Origin: Lichenicoccus sp965213775
GTDB taxonomy: Bacteria > Pseudomonadota > Alphaproteobacteria > Acetobacterales > Acetobacteraceae
Length of the DNA: 64,000 nt
Reading direction: 5' to 3'
Assembly: GCA_965213775.1 (NCBI GenBank)
Contig: CBDCAC010000004.1
Coordinates: forward strand, 434,001 to 498,000
Made by a program: the position numbers and the translations under genes. The notes under the pieces are model-generated. The model saw only the letters and a list, made by a program, of their open reading frames with translations, was not told the DNA's origin and made no database searches. Of the stretch, positions 59,461-64,000 are shown piece after piece (positions within the stretch are counted from its first letter, which is position 1; each line of letters opens with the position of its first letter).

Positions 59461-60543
59461 TCATCGGCGTGCGGTCGACCGGTCCCGACGGCATACCATA
59501 GCGGGCTGGATCCGGTCGGCGAACCGGTCTATGCCTTCAAGGAAGTCGTCGAACACCAGCATGATGCCGGCTGACCCTTCGACCGCGGCTGCCTCGTCGA
59601 GCATCGACGCGACCGTCTCAAATGAGCCGACCAGGGTGCCGATGTTGAGATTGACCGCACCGTCCGGTAGATTGATGTGTCTGGCGGTCGATCCGGTCGT
59701 GGCGCTAGTATCCGCAGCACCCTGCTCCGCCATCCAGGCCAGCGCCTCGAAGTCGACGCCCGCCTTGTAGTGGGTCCAGCGTGCCTCCGCGGCCGCATCG
59801 GTCTCGTCCGCGATCACCATGAAGAGCACGTAGGAGCCGACCTTACGGCCGGTGAGCGCGGTTGCCTCGATCAACTGCCGATTGCCGGAAGCGTGCGCGG
59901 TCGGCGTGTTCACTCCACGGCCGATCACGAAGTTATAGTCGGCATGCTCGGCCGCGAAACGCATGCCCCGCTCGCTCTGCCCGGCACCGACCAGCGGGAT
60001 CGGGCGGACCGGACGGGGACTCAGCCGGCAGTCCTTCATGGTAAAATGCTGGCCGGTGAAGTTCGATACCCCGGTCTGCCAGAGCTCGCGCATGACCGAG
60101 ACATATTCGCTGCTATAGTCGTAGCGGTAGCCGAAATACGCGTCACCGGGCCAGATCGACATCTGGTCGTATTCGGCCTTCTGCCATCCGGAGACGATGT
60201 TGACGCCGAAGCGTCCCGGCGCAATGTCGTCTATCGTGACCGCCATGCGAGCGACGATGGCCGGCGGGATCGTCAGCAACGCGACGGAGGCATAGAGCCT
60301 GATCCGGGTGGTGACTGCGGCAAGCCCGGCCATCAGCGTGAACGATTCCAGGTTGTGGTCCCAGAACTCGGTCGCACCGCCAAAGCCCCGCAGCTTGATC
60401 ATCGACAGCGCGAAATCGAGGCCACACGCTTCCGCCTTCAGCACGATCTCGCGGTTCAGCGCGAAGCTCGGCTTGTATTGCGGAGCAGCCGAGGAGATCA
60501 GCCAACCATTGTTGCCGATTGGGATAAAGACGCCGATATCCAT
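59461..60543 (-). CDS. rutA: RutA-like flavin-dependent monooxygenase
   Basis: A 360-residue LLM-class (luciferase-like) flavoprotein that matches RutA closely. It has MDIGVFIPIGNNGWLISS, DFALSMIKLRGFGGATEFWDHNLESFTLMAGLAAVT, GRFGVNIVSGWQKAEYDQM, DYNFVIGRGVNTPTA, and VNLNIGTLVGSFETVASMLDE with FDDFLEGIDRFADRIQP. RutA opens the uracil ring between N3 and C4 using peroxy-flavin. The other rut genes (rutC-F) are not adjacent, so the substrate may be a pyrimidine or another cyclic amide. GGAG precedes the ATG at 60543. An amidohydrolase gene follows downstream. Confidence 0.87.
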   Translation of the reverse strand: MDIGVFIPIGNNGWLISSAAPQYKPSFALNREIVLKAEACGLDFALSMIKLRGFGGATEFWDHNLESFTLMAGLAAVTTRIRLYASVALLTIPPAIVARMAVTIDDIAPGRFGVNIVSGWQKAEYDQMSIWPGDAYFGYRYDYSSEYVSVMRELWQTGVSNFTGQHFTMKDCRLSPRPVRPIPLVGAGQSERGMRFAAEHADYNFVIGRGVNTPTAHASGNRQLIEATALTGRKVGSYVLFMVIADETDAAAEARWTHYKAGVDFEALAWMAEQGAADTSATTGSTARHINLPDGAVNLNIGTLVGSFETVASMLDEAAAVEGSAGIMLVFDDFLEGIDRFADRIQPAMVCRRDRSTARR

Positions 60544-60618
60544 GTGCCGCTCCAAGTCTCAGGGGATTAGGTGTAGTGCCTGCGGGAACGTCTTCCCGCG
60601 ACGGACACGGAGAACGCA

Positions 60619-62001
60619 ATGATGACGATGTCGCGGACGGCGCGCGAGCAGGTGCTGCATCATGTTTGCGGTCTCCGGCCGGATCATATTCCGGCCGCCG
60701 CGATGCAGGCGGCCGCCATCTTCCTGCACGACAGCCTGGCCGTCGGTGTCGCCGGCAGCAGGGCACCGCATGCCGACCAGATCCTGTCTGCGGCCGAGGG
60801 TTGGGGCCAGAGTGACCGGGGTGGCAGCGTGCTTGGCCGTGCGGGCATCCGACTGCCTGCGCCGCAGGCCGCGTTCGTCAACGCCTTCCAGATCCACAAC
60901 CAGGAGTTCGACTGCGTGCACGAGGCGGCGGTGGTGCATCCGCTTGCGACACTGGTTGCCGTGCTGCTGGCCGAAGCCGAGCGGTCCGGACCATATGACG
61001 GCGAGCGCTTCCTTGCAGCCATGGTGACGGGCGCCGATATCGCCTGTTGCCTCGGACTGGCCGCTACCACACCGCTGCGCTTCTTCCGCCCGGCCACGGC
61101 CGGGATCTTCGGCAGCATCGCCGGCCTGATCGCCCTGACCGGAGCTTCGCCGCAAGTCGCGCGGGACGCGTTCGGCTACGGCTTGGCGTTCGCCTCCGGC
61201 ACCATGCAGGCTCATCTGGAGGGTAGGCCGGCTCTGCCCGTGCAGATCGCCGCCGCCGCCGGCTCCGCGATCCGCGCCTTCGACCTCGCACGAGCCGGGT
61301 TGCCGGGGCCGATGGACTGGCTCGAGGGTCCGTTCGGCTACCTCCCGCTGTTCGAGGCCGGTTACGACGCCGGACTGGTGTTCGAGACCCTGGGCTCGGT
61401 GTTTCGCATCACCGAGGTAAGCTGGAAGCCATTCCCGACCGGTCGCGCCGCGCATGGCGCGATCGTGGCCGTGCAGACGCTGATGCGCGAGCGGGGGCTG
61501 GATCCGACGAGGCTCGACCGTCTGACCTACACCTCCCCGCCCTTGATCGCGAGGCTGGTCGGCCGGCCGCACGTGGAGGGGATGCAGCCCGCCTATGCCC
61601 GGCTCTGCGCGCCCTATCTGATGGCGGTCACGCTGCTGCATGGCACCGTCGGCCTGCGCGACTTCGGTGAGCAGGAGCTGGCGGATCCTGCCATTGCGGC
61701 CCTGGCGGCGCGCTGCTCGGTGCAGTCGGATAGCAATCCTGATCCGGCTGCTTTCGTCCCAGCCCAGGCGACGGCGAGGTTGAGTGACGGCAGCAGGCTG
61801 GGGGTCGACGTCACCGCGCAACTCGGCTCTCCGGCATTTCCGCTGACGGTCGAGCAGCATCAGGCGAAGGCCAGAGCCTGCCTCGCATATGCCGGGCTGG
61901 ACGCGCTGCACGCGCCGCTCGCATCGCTTTGCGACCGGCTGCAGCTGCTGCCCGACATCTCCTCGGCACTTCGTGCTGTGCTCGAACCGGCACGAAGTTA
62001 A
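60619..62001 (+). CDS. MmgE/PrpD family protein
   Basis: The 460-residue protein fits the MmgE/PrpD family of 2-methylcitrate dehydratase-like and related enzymes: FLHDSLAVGVAGSRAPHADQIL, AFVNAFQIHNQEFDCVHEAAVVHPLATLVAVLLA, SFGYGLAFASGTMQAHLEG-like DAFGYGLAFASGTMQAHLEG, and WKPFPTGRAAHGAI. Members also include cis-aconitate decarboxylase and iminodisuccinate-type enzymes, so the reaction is uncertain. GGAG lies 7 bases before the ATG. It is divergent from the RutA-like gene with a 75-bp gap and converges on the TonB receptor, suggesting a small catabolic cluster. Confidence 0.85.
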   Translation: MMTMSRTAREQVLHHVCGLRPDHIPAAAMQAAAIFLHDSLAVGVAGSRAPHADQILSAAEGWGQSDRGGSVLGRAGIRLPAPQAAFVNAFQIHNQEFDCVHEAAVVHPLATLVAVLLAEAERSGPYDGERFLAAMVTGADIACCLGLAATTPLRFFRPATAGIFGSIAGLIALTGASPQVARDAFGYGLAFASGTMQAHLEGRPALPVQIAAAAGSAIRAFDLARAGLPGPMDWLEGPFGYLPLFEAGYDAGLVFETLGSVFRITEVSWKPFPTGRAAHGAIVAVQTLMRERGLDPTRLDRLTYTSPPLIARLVGRPHVEGMQPAYARLCAPYLMAVTLLHGTVGLRDFGEQELADPAIAALAARCSVQSDSNPDPAAFVPAQATARLSDGSRLGVDVTAQLGSPAFPLTVEQHQAKARACLAYAGLDALHAPLASLCDRLQLLPDISSALRAVLEPARS

Positions 62002-62016
62002 ACGAGCTCCAGCCAT

Positions 62017-64000
62017 TTAGAACTTGTAGTTGAGGCGAACGTCCCAGATTCCGGGGTCATTGTAGTACTTGTAGCCGAACAGGTAGGAGACGCCGTAGTT
62101 GGTGAAGCCGCAGTTGCGGCACTCTGCGGTGAAGGTCCAGGGCGCCCGGTTCAGGTGAAAGGTCACGCCGGCATCGACCGTCTCGTAGATCGGATCGACG
62201 CCGCCAGAACTGCCGGACGGATCGGGGTTCTGTCGGCCGACTACCTGCAGACCGACGTCCGGGGTGAGGCTGAACTTGCGAAGACTCCACAGGTAGCTGG
62301 CGTTCAGCGCCGCCGTAACCGGCGGCAGATAGCTCGGGCCGGCCAGGTTGCCTTCCTGGGTCACGATGCCGGAACCGCAGTTCGCGGCGATCTCGGAGGC
62401 GTTTCCGGTGCGGCGCCCGGCGAAGCAGCCGAGCTGCTGCGCGCGCACCAGCGCGGAGGGCGTATTGTAGGTGCCGGTCTCCAGGCCGAGGCTGCCAGAG
62501 AGGGTAAGGTTGCGCACCGGGATCCAGCTCGCGTCCATCTCCAACCCGTAGGTCTCGAGGTTGGCCGCGTTGTTGGTGATAAAGTTGCCAGGTGTCGGCG
62601 ACGTCGACAGCAGCTGGTAGTTCGAGACCTCCTCCAGGAACACATTGGCGCTGGCCCGGAAGGCGCCGCCGGGTGCGGTGTAGCGGGTGCCGGCCTCGTA
62701 CGACCAGACTTTCTCGGGACCAAAATTGTTGAAGGTGTCGGCTGAGAAGGTAAGCGAGTTCCAGCCGCCGCCCTGGAAGCCCTTGGTCGCCGATGCATAG
62801 ACCATCAGGTTGGGATCAATCTTGTATTGCAGCGAAAAGCGCGGCGTCAGCAGATCGGTCTGGAGCGCGTCCTTGTAGCCCGCCGCGATGATGTCGGCAG
62901 TATCAAAGCCCTGTGACGTGTTGGGAGAGATCTGCAGCCGTTTGTGTTCCAGCGTGTAGCGCAGCCCGACGGTTGCAGTCAGACCGGGTAGGATCTGGTA
63001 GTCGGCCTGAGTATAGGCGGCAACCGAGCTGGTGTCGTTGCGGAACGCTTCATCGCCCAGCGGCACCGGCACCGGGACCAAGGCGGGGATAAAAGCAGCC
63101 GCACCGTAGTTGGTGTTGTTGGTCTCGTAGAGGTAGTAAACGCCGCTGGTGTAGGTCAGGTTCCGGCCGAGCTTGCCGTTCCACTTGACTTCTTGGGTGT
63201 ATTCGTCGCCCTGCGGATCAAATGCCAGCGCGAACTGGCCGACCCGGCTGCGGTCGTCCGGCACCAGCGGCCCGAGCTGGATGTCGGGGAAGTCGATCGA
63301 CGAGGTCTGGTCGAGACCACGGAAGCCGCTGATGATATGCAGCGTGCCGGCGTCGAAGTTGAGCTTCAGGTCGGAGGCGAAACCCCAACTCTTCACCTCC
63401 GAGCCCTGACCTTGCAGAGCTTTGCTGCCGGTCAGCAGACCAATCAGGTTTCCATCCGACCTGAAGCCGCTGACCGATTCGCGATCGTTGTTCAGACCCG
63501 GGAAATTATAGAGATTGGCCTCTTTGTCGTCTGCATAATCGGCCGAGAGATCCCAGACCAGGTTCCCCGACTTGGAGAGAAGCCGCACTGCTTCGCGCAC
63601 ACCGACATCGTGCTTGTCGTTCAGCATCTGGCCGGTGGTGCGGTCGTGCACGTAGCCGTCGTCGGTGATGCCGAAGACCGAGGTCTTGGTCAGGATCTGG
63701 CTGTTGACCGGCAGGTCGACCGAGAAGCGGCCGGTGAAGCGCGACCGGTCGCCGCCGCCGAGTTCCAGATAGCCGCTAGGCGTGTCCCGCGGCGGATCGA
63801 GCGTCACGACGATGGCGCCGCCGGTCGAGTTGCGGCCAAACAACGTTCCCTGTGGTCCCCGCAGGACCTGGATATCCTGGACATCGAATAGTGCGAAGTT
63901 GTTGGCGTTCTGACGGCTGATGTAGATGTCGTTGACGTAGGTGCCGACCTGCGGCTCGAAGGTGGTGAAAGAATTCGTCTGACCGAGACCGCGGATGTAG
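62017..64000 (-). CDS. TonB-dependent outer-membrane receptor, N-terminus outside the window
   Basis: The frame runs off the right edge, so signal peptide and TonB box are not visible. The plug domain appears first (YIRGLGQTNSFTTFEPQVGTY, YINDIYISR-like VNDIYISRQNANNFALFDV, IQVLRGPQGTLFGRNSTGG). The beta-barrel follows with alternating strands such as GYLELGGGDRSRFTGRFSVDLP and YTLEHKRLQISPNTSQGF, and the C-terminus ends YNDPGIWDVRLNYKF with the terminal phenylalanine needed for barrel assembly. It belongs to the pesticin/iron-complex type common in alphaproteobacteria that also take up plant-derived compounds. Ligand unknown; neighbours suggest a nitrogen heterocycle. Confidence 0.92.
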   Translation of the reverse strand, partial: YIRGLGQTNSFTTFEPQVGTYVNDIYISRQNANNFALFDVQDIQVLRGPQGTLFGRNSTGGAIVVTLDPPRDTPSGYLELGGGDRSRFTGRFSVDLPVNSQILTKTSVFGITDDGYVHDRTTGQMLNDKHDVGVREAVRLLSKSGNLVWDLSADYADDKEANLYNFPGLNNDRESVSGFRSDGNLIGLLTGSKALQGQGSEVKSWGFASDLKLNFDAGTLHIISGFRGLDQTSSIDFPDIQLGPLVPDDRSRVGQFALAFDPQGDEYTQEVKWNGKLGRNLTYTSGVYYLYETNNTNYGAAAFIPALVPVPVPLGDEAFRNDTSSVAAYTQADYQILPGLTATVGLRYTLEHKRLQISPNTSQGFDTADIIAAGYKDALQTDLLTPRFSLQYKIDPNLMVYASATKGFQGGGWNSLTFSADTFNNFGPEKVWSYEAGTRYTAPGGAFRASANVFLEEVSNYQLLSTSPTPGNFITNNAANLETYGLEMDASWIPVRNLTLSGSLGLETGTYNTPSALVRAQQLGCFAGRRTGNASEIAANCGSGIVTQEGNLAGPSYLPPVTAALNASYLWSLRKFSLTPDVGLQVVGRQNPDPSGSSGGVDPIYETVDAGVTFHLNRAPWTFTAECRNCGFTNYGVSYLFGYKYYNDPGIWDVRLNYKF

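Overview
The window is a high-GC (roughly two-thirds G+C by eye) Gram-negative chromosome segment. I read it as alphaproteobacterial, possibly Acetobacteraceae. The reasons are an IspD-IspF fusion, LptF/LptG, a TonB-dependent receptor, an alphaproteobacterial-type MntR/MntH pair and the overall gene style. The family-level placement is inference. No rRNA, tRNA or CRISPR array was seen. Both window edges cut genes: a FadD-like ligase on the left and a TonB receptor on the right.

Layout. 1-5.2 kb: the end of an acyl-CoA ligase closed by a fold-back repeat, then DUF1810, a YihY-family membrane protein and two periplasmic or nucleosidase-like proteins. 5.5-20.2 kb: an envelope glycan/lipid locus. 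It holds lptF-lptG, a GT32-MIPS-inositol-phosphate cytidylyltransferase-CDP-alcohol phosphotransferase operon, two GT4 glycosyltransferases, a radical SAM protein, a Wzx-like flippase, a GT-C-like membrane protein, a GNAT protein and an alpha/beta hydrolase. 21.1-26.4 kb: a xylose/ribose-type sugar ABC transporter, a tyrosine phosphatase and an MHS-family transporter, followed by a DHH phosphoesterase pseudogene with three frame changes.

27.6-39.9 kb is the most interesting part. A minus-strand operon encodes a DXR-like (DRL-type) SAF-domain oxidoreductase and an acetoin-dehydrogenase-like E1alpha/E1beta/E2. It is divergent from gutM, a complete glucitol-type PTS (srlA, srlE, srlB) and a private HPr-EI fusion. 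A SorC regulator and an IspD-IspF-like fusion follow. Read together, these genes suggest uptake and phosphorylation of a branched polyol such as 2-C-methylerythritol, conversion of its phosphate to 1-deoxyxylulose 5-phosphate, and acyloin cleavage to acetyl-CoA plus glyceraldehyde 3-phosphate. That pathway is inference, but each gene fits a step.

40-51.7 kb: an MFS anion transporter, a MASE1-GGDEF-EAL protein with a degraded EAL site, and a dioxygenase/PRISE reductase/SMP-30 lactonase operon divergent from a YtfQRT-YjfF-like sugar ABC transporter. 51.7-58.6 kb: a frameshifted serine protease, mntR/mntH with a visible operator, a small DMT protein, then IS630, an IS481 remnant and an IS427-group IS5 element. 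Both complete insertion sequences sit in CTAG sites at stop codons. 58.6-64 kb: an isochorismatase-fold amidase, an orphan RutA-like flavin monooxygenase, an MmgE/PrpD protein and the TonB receptor.
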